Shown: positions 51,485-59,110 of the stretch, piece after piece | Position numbering within the stretch: position 1 is the first letter of the stretch | How the letters are laid out: each line of letters begins with the position of its first letter | Source of the DNA: Bin5 sp965204705 | GTDB lineage: Bacteria; Chloroflexota; Anaerolineae; Caldilineales; Caldilineaceae | Assembly: GCA_965204705.1 (NCBI GenBank) | Contig: OZ242006.1 | Coordinates: 2,108,001 to 2,172,000, forward strand | DNA length: 64,000 nt | Reading direction: 5' to 3' | Made by a program: the position numbers and the translations under genes | Notes under the pieces: model-generated | What the model was told of the DNA's origin: nothing | The model's database searches: none | The model's input: the letters and a program-made list of their open reading frames with translations, nothing else

Positions 51485-52156
51485 CTACGCCTCCACTGGC
51501 TCAACGCAGCCCGGCTCGTCGTTGCGTGGGTTATTCACCATCCTGTTAACCGCCACCGCCTCCATCTTCGCGCCCCCGTACGGCCGCATCAGATGTAGCA
51601 GCGAATCCGCCTTCTGCACACTCGGGTCGAGCCACTCGTCATAATCCTCCCGGTCGAGGATCACCGGCATACGGTGATGAAGCGGCGCCATGAACCCGTT
51701 CGCATCCGTCGTTAGTAGAGTGCACGATTCGATCACCGAGCCGTCCTGCTCCCAGTATTCCCAAAGCCCAGCAATGCCAAAGATCTCGCCCGATGCCAGA
51801 CCGATCAAATAGGGCTGCTTGCCGTCCTTCACCTTCTTCCACTCATAAAAACCATCCGCGGGCACAATGCAACGTCGGTACTTGTAAGCTGCACGAAACG
51901 AGGGCTTCTCCGCGGCTGTCTCCGAACGGGCATTGATCATCCGGCTCCCGATCTTCGGGTCCTTCGCCCAAAACGGAATCAGTCCCCAATTCAAATACGT
52001 CGCCTCCCGCTTTCCACCATGGGGATTCGTCCGCACAGCCAGCACAGGCTGAGTCGGCGCAATATTGTACCTCGGCCCCGTCTGCGGCGCCGCATCCAGC
52101 TCAAACAATGTCTGCAGATTCTGCGGCGAAGCCCGCAATACAAATCGACCGCACAT
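51485..52156 (-). CDS. SRAP domain protein (YedK/HMCES-like abasic-site shield)
   Basis: 223 residues. Cys2 (MCGRFVL) becomes N-terminal after Met removal and forms a thiazolidine cross-link with abasic sites in single-stranded DNA. Other family positions are seen: RYNIAPTQPVLAVR, INARSETAAEKPSFR, RCIVPADGFYEWKK (Glu) and LHHRMPVIL (His). It protects DNA at stalled forks. Length and motifs are normal. Confidence 0.93.
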   Translation of the reverse strand: MCGRFVLRASPQNLQTLFELDAAPQTGPRYNIAPTQPVLAVRTNPHGGKREATYLNWGLIPFWAKDPKIGSRMINARSETAAEKPSFRAAYKYRRCIVPADGFYEWKKVKDGKQPYLIGLASGEIFGIAGLWEYWEQDGSVIESCTLLTTDANGFMAPLHHRMPVILDREDYDEWLDPSVQKADSLLHLMRPYGGAKMEAVAVNRMVNNPRNDEPGCVEPVEA

Positions 52157-52771
52157 CTCAGCCTCCCATCATCGCCCAGGCCCACACAATTCCCGCCAAA
52201 ATATTCGTCGATCTTAGCCACTGCCCCCCCGCTTGTCAACTAACGCCCCCTCCAATCGCGCCCCACTCCATCAGGCCTCTCTCCAGACGCCCGTACCTCC
52301 TCACTGACCACTGATCACTGACCACCGACCACTGCAGTTGGTGCGGTCGGGCCTTCGGCCCTCCCTTGTGCGGGGGGACTCCCCCCGCAACGCCCCCCCC
52401 CGGTGCTCGACCCACCTGCCGGATCAATCCCAAACAACTGTGCCGCCTGACCAGAATGCCCGCACGCGGACCAGCCAGCCCACTTGCCAGCCCGCCACCC
52501 AGCCCAAACTAACCAAAACCGGCCCCGCCAGCCCTGGAAGTCTTGGCGCTTTTCTTATATTCTTGTGGAGCAGTTCGCCACAAAAGGCCCGGCGCTGCAC
52601 CACCAGCCCAGGCCGCGGCTCAAAGGGAGGACCCCCGATTAGCGAGAGGCAGCACATAACATCACCCAACACTTATGGCAGAAGTCATCCAGAAGCTCTT
52701 GACGCAGGCCGCGTCGCTACCCCCATCCAGCACACCGGCGGCCCATACTTTAACAAAGGAGTTCCCCCACC
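52157..52771. other. Intergenic region with repeat copy 3
   Basis: Contains several TGACCACTGA units (about 52302-52332) and the GC hairpin repeat at 52343-52400. The rest is Pro-coding-like, C-rich sequence without a supported gene. Confidence 0.5.
52343..52400. repeat. Interspersed two-hairpin GC repeat, copy 3
   Basis: GGGCC/GGCCC hairpin, CTCCCTTGT, GCGGGGGG-ACT-CCCCCCGC, CAACG and a C-run. It is preceded by repeated TGACCACTGA units ending CACTGCAGTT. Another such lead-in, without the hairpins, occurs at 53526-53555. Confidence 0.78.
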
Positions 52772-53068
52772 ATGACGCAACAGTCCAAAAACCGCCTCGA
52801 CCGCATCGAACGCATCCTCCTGCAAATTGTCGAGCAGCAGGCCCTCAACGCCGAACAGCAGGCCCGTTTCGCCGAAAATATAGACCAACGCATCGACAGT
52901 ACGCGAAAGCTGATCGGCGACCTGGCTAAAATAACCGAAAAGGGCCTTGAGAAGATCAACGAGAACGCCAAACAGATCGGCGACCTCACACGACTGCTGG
53001 AGCGCAACGCCGAACAAGCAAACAAGCGCCTGCAGCGTATCGAGGAGACGGTCGCTGGCAACAACTGA
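52772..53068 (+). CDS. Small coiled-coil protein, unknown function
   Basis: 98 residues, not recognised. The whole chain is a predicted coiled coil, rich in Gln, Glu, Asn and Arg with heptad-like Ile/Leu spacing (LDRIERILLQIVEQQALNAEQQ, LIGDLAKITEKGLEKINENAKQIGDLTRLL). No signal or membrane segment. AAAGGAG at 52755-52761 fixes ATG 52772. It stands alone between repeat-bearing spacers. It resembles the helical part of chemoreceptor- or SMC-like proteins only in composition. Confidence 0.65.
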   Translation: MTQQSKNRLDRIERILLQIVEQQALNAEQQARFAENIDQRIDSTRKLIGDLAKITEKGLEKINENAKQIGDLTRLLERNAEQANKRLQRIEETVAGNN

Positions 53069-53647
53069 GGCGTCCAGTTCCTGCGGGAGCTTACACTAGG
53101 GCATAGATCACAACCCTCACCGCCGGCACACTCTGACTTACACAGCAGCCGAGCCCGGGTCGCCGCGCCCGGGCAGGCGCCAACCCCCGAAGGCAACACC
53201 AAGACAACGACAATACGAATCGAACGCCCGCCCCAAAAAACTCAAGGACCTGCACACTGCCGGCATCCTCGTCAAAATGACCCGCGCCGAACACGCCTCC
53301 ATCACCGTCCTCGCCAAACAGACCGGCCGCCGCGCCGGCGAAATCATGCGCACCGGCGCCCACAAAAAAGCCAATCGCCTGGGCATCAGCACACCCACTA
53401 CTGACACGCCCGCCCCACTACACCCCGACCTGACTAACCCACTCTGTACATTCATCCCCGGCAACATGCCCGGCCAAAATTGTCTCCTTCCTTCGAGCTG
53501 TCTCAACCAATAGGCCACTTAAGTTACTGACCGCTGACCACTGACCACTGCAGTTCCCACCCCTCTCCGTTTGACGGTTCTCCATCCAGCGGGTAGCATA
53601 GCGGGCAGTGTGCCGCAGACCATTTCCTGCGAAAAAGCCCGAAGCCC
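53069..53647. other. Intergenic region, possible decayed small gene and repeat lead-in
   Basis: A frame around 53220-53400 reads RPKKLKDLHTAG and LAKQTGRRAGEIMRTG, loosely like a ribbon-helix-helix DNA-binding protein, but start and length are unconvincing. TGACCACTGACCACTGCAGTT-type repeat sequence lies at 53526-53555. Otherwise nothing. Confidence 0.4.
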
Positions 53648-54685
53648 ATGAGACTGGCCGTCCTCGCCGACATCCACGGAAACCTGCCCGCGCTGCAAGC
53701 CGTCCTCACCGAGTTGGAAAGGCTTCAGCCCGATTTCGTCGTCCTAAACGGCGATCTCATCAACCCCATGCCCTTCAACAACCGCGTAGTCGACGTCGTC
53801 CGCGCTTCCCAGTGGGCCGTCGTGCGCGGCAATCACGAATTCTACCTGCTCGACTTCGGCACCGAACGCGCCCCCCAAGGCGCCGACGACTCCGAACGTT
53901 GGGGCAGCCTGCACTGGCTTGTCAAAAGAGTGGGCAAGGAGCAGGCTAACTACCTGGCCGCGCTGCCCGACGAGTTGCGACTGCAATTCCCTGGCGCTCA
54001 GCCGATCCGAGTTGCGCACGGCGTGCCGGGACGCAATCGGGTGGGGTTCTACCAGAACATGCCCGCCGAAAAAATCATCCAGGAAATCGACTCCATAGAA
54101 GAACCAAACGTCATCTCTGCCCACACCCATGTACAGGTCGACAGACATCTGTACAAACCCGAATCGGCCGATCCGTTGACCGACCCCCACGACAGTGCAG
54201 CCATCTTCAGAGAAGGCAACGCAACGCAGCTTCACCGGCCTAACAGGACAAGCCCATTCCTGGCATCCGACGCTGGCCGCGACAGCTGTCGCCACTGGCA
54301 CCTGATGAATCCCGGCAGCATCGGCCTCCCTCTAAACGGCGATCCGGCCGCCCAGTTTGCGCTCATGGAATCCGCAGCCGAAGGCGAACAACCTGGCGGC
54401 TGGCGGGTGCGGCACCACCGTGTCACCTACGACCGCCGCCCCGTCCTCGAGGCCTTCTCCACCGAAGGGCTGCTCGAGGCTGGCGGCGTGATCGCTCAGC
54501 TGTTTTACTGGGAGCTGGTCACCGCCGAACCGGAGATAATCAACTACTTTCGCTGGTGTTGGTCCAACGGACATGACCCCGATGCCGAAGACATCCGTCA
54601 TTCCTTTATCGCCTACAGCGAGGCGACCGGACGCGAGCAATACGTCGAAGAAAGGGACCCGCTGAAAACGGCGCAGTCAACATGA
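53648..54685 (+). CDS. Metallophosphoesterase, YfcE/diadenosine-type, copy 1
   Basis: 345 residues. Calcineurin-like phosphoesterase with the five motifs: LADIHGNLPALQAVL, VLNGDLI, VRGNHEFYL, RVAHGVPG and SAHTHVQ, then the NPGSIGLPLNGDPAAQFAL signature. The C-terminal 90 residues (ELVTAEPEIINYFRWCWSNGHDPDAEDIRHSF) are extra relative to short YfcE proteins. It hydrolyses phosphomono- or diesters with two metal ions; the substrate is unknown. Its stop overlaps the next start as ATGA, so the pair is coupled. Confidence 0.9.
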   Translation: MRLAVLADIHGNLPALQAVLTELERLQPDFVVLNGDLINPMPFNNRVVDVVRASQWAVVRGNHEFYLLDFGTERAPQGADDSERWGSLHWLVKRVGKEQANYLAALPDELRLQFPGAQPIRVAHGVPGRNRVGFYQNMPAEKIIQEIDSIEEPNVISAHTHVQVDRHLYKPESADPLTDPHDSAAIFREGNATQLHRPNRTSPFLASDAGRDSCRHWHLMNPGSIGLPLNGDPAAQFALMESAAEGEQPGGWRVRHHRVTYDRRPVLEAFSTEGLLEAGGVIAQLFYWELVTAEPEIINYFRWCWSNGHDPDAEDIRHSFIAYSEATGREQYVEERDPLKTAQST

Positions 54686-55602
54686 ATCAATCCCTCCGTC
54701 TCGCCTTTCTTGGCGACATTCACGGCAACCTGCCGGCACTCGAAGCAGTTTTGGAAGACATTGACAGACAAGCCCCCGACGCCGTATTCCTACTTGGCGA
54801 CCTCCTAAACAGATGCCCCTGGACTCTAGAAGTCCTCGATATTCTGCGCCAGCGAGACTGGCTTTCCGTTCAAGGCAATCATGACCTGGTGCTCTCGCAG
54901 CTCAATACGCCGGATGGCCCGCCCCTCTTCAATAACAGAAACCGCTTTCCCAATATCCACTGGACCTGGGAGCAACTCGGTGGACAAGACCTTCAATACC
55001 TGCTCCATTTGCCGCACGACCTGCTCATCCAGATCGATGACGCGCCGTCGCTGAGGCTCTTCCACGGGCTCCCCGATAACCCCTTTGCCGGTATCGTCCC
55101 CGATGAAGATGATGAACAGGTCTCCAATCACATTTCAGTTTACGACGAGCCCGTACTGATCTGTGGCCACACACACCAGCCAATGGACCGCACGGTTGCT
55201 CCGCTAACCGCCTCGGCGCACAACCAAACCGAACATTCGGGGCAGCAGCGCATTTTCAACCCAGGAAGCGTCGGCATGCCCTACAATGGCGATCCCCGTG
55301 CCCACTATCTTCTACTGGACCTCGTTGAGGAAAACGGAAGACTGGACTGGCAGCCCAGCTTCCAAAGATTGGAATTTGACTTTGAAAGAGTCGCCAGCGC
55401 GTTCAAAACCAGCGGCCTTCTGGAAGCCAGTGGGGCCGTTGGCAAACTCAATTTGCGTACAATTAGGGACGGGCAGCCTTGGGCCAGCGACTTCCAGCAG
55501 TGGCTGCGCAACCAACCCAGCGCCCTGCGAAGCGACGCCGAAGGCGCCGTCGAACTGTATCTGCAGTCCCACGGACCCAGCCAGTGGGCATTTATGGGCT
55601 GA
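54682..55602 (+). CDS. Metallophosphoesterase, copy 2
   Basis: 306 residues, paralogue of the preceding gene and translationally coupled to it by ATGA. Motifs LAFLGDIHGNLPALEAVLED, FLLGDLLN, VQGNHDLVL, RLFHGLPDNP, ICGHTHQPMDR and NPGSVGMPYNGDPRAHYLLLD are complete. It diverges from copy 1 in the region between the GNHD/E and GHTH motifs, so the two may form a heteromer or act on different substrates. Confidence 0.9.
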   Translation: MNQSLRLAFLGDIHGNLPALEAVLEDIDRQAPDAVFLLGDLLNRCPWTLEVLDILRQRDWLSVQGNHDLVLSQLNTPDGPPLFNNRNRFPNIHWTWEQLGGQDLQYLLHLPHDLLIQIDDAPSLRLFHGLPDNPFAGIVPDEDDEQVSNHISVYDEPVLICGHTHQPMDRTVAPLTASAHNQTEHSGQQRIFNPGSVGMPYNGDPRAHYLLLDLVEENGRLDWQPSFQRLEFDFERVASAFKTSGLLEASGAVGKLNLRTIRDGQPWASDFQQWLRNQPSALRSDAEGAVELYLQSHGPSQWAFMG

Positions 55603-55694
55603 TCCTCCAGTTTCGCTCCGGCAACTTTGAGCTGATTCCCCCGGCAGGACCTATAATCTGTGGAAGCGCCCGTTAACGCTTACCAGTCATACAA

Positions 55695-56879
55695 ATGAGA
55701 CAAGAGAGAATGTCACCAAATCTAACAACAGTCAGAAACGAGCTCCCCGCCGTCCAGACCTCGGCCTACCTGAATACAGGAAGCTATGGTCCTCTCAGCC
55801 GCGCCGCGGCGACCGCCATCGAGGAAGTAAACCGGCAGCAGCTGGAAGCCGGACGCCTGGCAAGCATGGGCGAATCCGGCCAGTCGATTCAGGCCTCTCT
55901 GCGCGCCGGATTTGCCCGCGTTCTGGGCTGTGAGGCCGGTGAAGTCGCCCTCACCCATCACACCACCGACGGCATGAACATCGCAACCTGGGGTGTTCAA
56001 TACCGTCCGGGAGACGAAATCGTCACGAACTCCTGGGAGCATCCCGGCGGTCTCCTACCCGTCTTCGCCGCTGCCAGGCGCTTCGGCCTCAAAGTGCGCG
56101 TGGTGCCCATCGGCAAGGACGACGACGAAGAGACCATCATGGCAAGGTTCGACCGCGTCATCGGCCCGCGGACCAAACTGGTTTCGGTCGCCCATGTCTC
56201 ATGGAAAACCGGAACAATTCTGCCTATAGATCGCCTCGCTGACCTTGTTCACCGGCACGGCGGCCTGCTGGCCGTGGACGGTGCCCAGTCCGGCGGCGCC
56301 ATCCGACTTGACATGGCTTCATCGGGGGCAGACTTCTACGCCATCCCCGGGCAGAAATGGCTTTGTGGGCCCGAGGGAATCGGCGCGCTATACGTCGACA
56401 GAGAGCGAACTGGAGACCTGCTGCAAACCTATGTAGGCTATCCCAGCCTGAGGGACGGCGGCGCCTACGACGAGACAGGGATCTTCCTGCCCCCCGACGG
56501 GGCCAAGCGCTACGAGGTCGGTACCACCTACCGTCCCGCCATGGCCGGCATGTGGAGCGGTCTGCAATGGCTGGAGGAATTGGGCCTCGATTGGGTTTAC
56601 GATCGCACGCAGAAAATGACCCTGCTCACCCGCAAAGTACTTTCCGACATTCCCACCGTCCGCCTGGTCCACACCCCGACGCACGCCGGTTTGACCAGCT
56701 TCACAATCGACAATATCTCCCCGACGGCGGCCGTCGAGCGACTGGCGGAAGCCGGGGTACTCATCCGTTCCGTGCCCAGTCCGGACCTGATAAGGGTCTC
56801 CTCACACTTCTTCAACGACGAGGACGACATCGACAGATTGCGGGCAGGTATCGAGGGTCTGAACGATAGTGACGCCTGA
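55695..56879 (+). CDS. Class V aminotransferase, cysteine desulfurase/isopenicillin-epimerase-like
   Basis: 394-residue PLP enzyme. Visible are the substrate loop (AYLNTGSYGPLSRAAATAIEEVNRQQ), EVALTHHTTDGMNIA, the cofactor Asp in LLAVDGAQSGGAIRLD and the Schiff-base Lys in AIPGQKWLCGPEGIGALYV. The family covers Cys/selenocysteine lyases and epimerases. No catalytic-Cys loop typical of IscS was picked out, so desulfurase activity is uncertain. A second ATG lies five codons downstream. TATAAT at 55652 may be its -10. Confidence 0.87.
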   Translation: MRQERMSPNLTTVRNELPAVQTSAYLNTGSYGPLSRAAATAIEEVNRQQLEAGRLASMGESGQSIQASLRAGFARVLGCEAGEVALTHHTTDGMNIATWGVQYRPGDEIVTNSWEHPGGLLPVFAAARRFGLKVRVVPIGKDDDEETIMARFDRVIGPRTKLVSVAHVSWKTGTILPIDRLADLVHRHGGLLAVDGAQSGGAIRLDMASSGADFYAIPGQKWLCGPEGIGALYVDRERTGDLLQTYVGYPSLRDGGAYDETGIFLPPDGAKRYEVGTTYRPAMAGMWSGLQWLEELGLDWVYDRTQKMTLLTRKVLSDIPTVRLVHTPTHAGLTSFTIDNISPTAAVERLAEAGVLIRSVPSPDLIRVSSHFFNDEDDIDRLRAGIEGLNDSDA

Positions 56880-56924
56880 CCCCGCCTGGAATCCCCCAGT
56901 CCTCAAAACCTGCTCACAACTCTG

Positions 56925-57620
56925 TCAGGACAGCAGGTCCACCGCCGCCAGCTGATCTCGCAGTCGAGCGCGGGCGCGGCTCAACCTCGACTTGACCGTG
57001 CCCCGCGGCAGACGCAGATATGCCGCCGCCTCGCCGTAATCGTAGCCGTGAACATCCACCAGCACGACCACATCCCGGTACCACGTAGGGAGCCCGTCGA
57101 TCAACCGGCCAAGACCCGCGAGCTGCTCCCGACGCAGCGCGTATCGCTCCGGGTCCTGTTCACAGCTCCATTCCGAAACTTCGTAGTCAGACTCCTCGAT
57201 CATCTGGTCAAGACTCAACGCGCTTCGGCGCTTCTGACTCCTCAAATGGTCGTAGCACGTGTTGGACACAATACGCAGCAGCCACCCCCGGAAGTTGCCG
57301 TCCTTAAATCGAGGCATCGCCCTGTGAACCTTGATTAGCGCCTCTTGTACCGCGTCCGCCGCTCCCTCCTCCGTCTGCATAATGCTACGCGCCAGCCGCA
57401 CGGCAGAACCCCAGTTCCCCTCAACCAGACCCTGAAACGCCTGCCCGTCACCGTCCCGCGCAGCGGAGATAAGATTCTGTGGCCATCCCCCCTTGTCCTT
57501 TACGGCAACCGGCTTGGATCCCCGGCCGGTTTGCGACCCTGGTCGCGTGTTTCCCAGACGCCTGCCCACCGCATCAAAACCCGATTCTCCGAAGACCAAT
57601 TCGCTCTGAAACGTTGACAT
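56925..57620 (-). CDS. ECF-type RNA polymerase sigma factor
   Basis: 231 residues. Region 2 reads AFQGLVEGNWGSAVRLARSIMQTEEGAADAVQEALIKVHRAMPRF and GNFRGWLLRIVSNTCYDHLRSQKRR. Region 4 reads IDGLPTWYRDVVVLVDVHGYDYGEAAAYLRLPRGTVKSRLSRARARLRDQL. ATG 57620 has AAAGGA 8 bases upstream and is preferred to an ATG two codons earlier. The N-terminal 50 residues before region 2 are Gly-rich and unusual for ECFs. No anti-sigma gene is adjacent. Confidence 0.9.
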   Translation of the reverse strand: MSTFQSELVFGESGFDAVGRRLGNTRPGSQTGRGSKPVAVKDKGGWPQNLISAARDGDGQAFQGLVEGNWGSAVRLARSIMQTEEGAADAVQEALIKVHRAMPRFKDGNFRGWLLRIVSNTCYDHLRSQKRRSALSLDQMIEESDYEVSEWSCEQDPERYALRREQLAGLGRLIDGLPTWYRDVVVLVDVHGYDYGEAAAYLRLPRGTVKSRLSRARARLRDQLAAVDLLS

Positions 57621-58029
57621 CTGCATATCCTTTCCTTTTCGTAATGTGCCGTCTTGCCTGCCCCACCTCTGTCTCTGGCACTGTCACCGGCACAGTCACC
57701 GGCACAGAAAGGCTGGCCTCAATGACTGGCTGGTCGGTCCGGCAAGTCGGTCCCAAAATGGCCTGGGTACAAGGATATGCTCGGTCTACCACCTCAATCC
57801 TGAACTTTCCGCAACGCAAATCGGACCGTTTGCTTACGGTCGAATGTCGCCGCAGAGCAGGAACCCTACCCGGCCGGGCTTATATGCGTTCTATTGGGAA
57901 AGGAGGTTGGAGCCTGGAAAGAGGCGGCGCGGCTGAAATGTAGGCCTGGGGCGTCTGCCGCCCGCCTTTACATGTGACCTGTCGACCAAAGGCGGACAAA
58001 TACAGGAAAGTCCAGTCGCAGTTGGCCCA
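57621..58029. other. Intergenic region upstream of the sigma factor gene
   Basis: Probable promoter region of the minus-strand sigma factor. A short direct repeat (CAC-T/A-GTCACCGG twice, near 57676-57702) lies close to its start. No gene recognised. Confidence 0.4.
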
Positions 58030-58692
58030 CTACCCTTCTGTCAACTGATAACCGAAACCGCGCACTGTAACAATGAAGCGCGACGGCGGCTCCCCTTCTG
58101 TCTCAGAGGCCTTCTCGATTCGGTTTCGCACCCTGCTGACCATTCGGTCAATACTCGCGTCATAGACGTCACCGCCGACCTCCGACCAAATGTGGGTCGC
58201 CAGCTCATCCTTACTGACCACTCGCCCCCGATTCTGGTACAGGTACCAGAGTAAATCGAACTGCTTCACGCTCAGCGGGGGCAGAAGCAAATTGCCGTCG
58301 ATGAAGACCTGCCGTGTAGCCGAGTCAACCCGAATGCCGGGCTCCGCAAGAGCCTCAAGATAAGGAGCAGTAATGGTGGCCGAAGGGTCGTGGAAGCGGT
58401 ATCGGGTCGCCGCAAACTGAAGCTCGTCACCGTCCTCCAGCCATGCCGTCGCACCCGGCGACAGCCGGTTCCCGTTTACCCAAACACCGTTCTTGCTCTC
58501 CAGGTCGTGCAGCCGGTATGCGTCCTCAAAAAAGTGCAGTTCGGCGTGCTGTCGGCTGGCAAACCCATCGTTCACGACCACAGACGCGTTGGTAGACCGC
58601 CCAATCAGCATCTGCTCCTTGGAAAGCTCGTATTCAGTCCCCGCATCAGGCCCGCTGATACAGACCAATCTGGCGTTCTGAGTTCCACCCAT
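58030..58692 (-). CDS. FHA domain fused to OmpR-type winged-helix DNA-binding domain
   Basis: 220 residues. Residues about 8-95 are an FHA phosphothreonine-binding domain (IGRSTNASVVVNDGFASRQHAEL, LESKNGVWVNGNRL). Residues about 120-218 are a Trans_reg_C winged helix (LPPLSVKQFDLLWYLYQNRGRVVSKDELATHIW, IDRMVSRVRNRIEK, TVRGFGYQL). There is no receiver domain. It should be a transcription factor controlled by Ser/Thr phosphorylation, and a Ser/Thr kinase gene lies divergently next to it. Domain order is opposite to mycobacterial EmbR. ATG 58692 with GAGTGGAG 6 bases upstream is preferred to ATGs 6 and 16 codons earlier. Confidence 0.9.
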   Translation of the reverse strand: MGGTQNARLVCISGPDAGTEYELSKEQMLIGRSTNASVVVNDGFASRQHAELHFFEDAYRLHDLESKNGVWVNGNRLSPGATAWLEDGDELQFAATRYRFHDPSATITAPYLEALAEPGIRVDSATRQVFIDGNLLLPPLSVKQFDLLWYLYQNRGRVVSKDELATHIWSEVGGDVYDASIDRMVSRVRNRIEKASETEGEPPSRFIVTVRGFGYQLTEG

Positions 58693-59110
58693 AAATGCTC
58701 CACTCACCATGAAAAGGGACCAATAGGGCCCGCCCTGCACCCGTCAGTTGCCGGGTCAGTAAAGAGAACCGGCCCTGCCTGATCCTGGGAAACTTTGTCG
58801 GCAAATCGCTGTGCAGGCAATCGCTTTTGGCTTCTTGTTTCCCTATTCGAGTTTCTCTGGTATTATAGTCCGCGAAATGTAGATTTTCAACCTTCGCGCC
58901 CCGAACGAATCGCGTCACAGTTGACGCGCCGGACAAGGCGAAATGTCAGCAGTCATAGCGTCGCCCTTGGGCCCCGATGACGCAACTGAACACGCTAGCC
59001 TCGTTCCAAGTCACCCAAAGCCAGGCGGAGAAAAGCCAAACTGCATCAACGTTGGTGCACAGTGTCAGCAACATTCGGCTTGAATACGCGCCCGAGTAAA
59101 CTGAACAATT
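58693..59110. other. Divergent control region between FHA regulator and kinase genes
   Basis: About 420 bases without a gene. TATTAT at 58861-58866 could be a -10 towards the kinase, but no well-placed -35 is seen. The region must contain both start sites and is a likely target of the FHA regulator itself. Confidence 0.4.

Noticed and set aside
53277..53513. Frame loosely like a ribbon-helix-helix protein
   Set aside because: Only about 25 residues look like an RHH. The start is internal to the similar stretch, and the C-terminal half is Pro-rich filler. At most a decayed gene.
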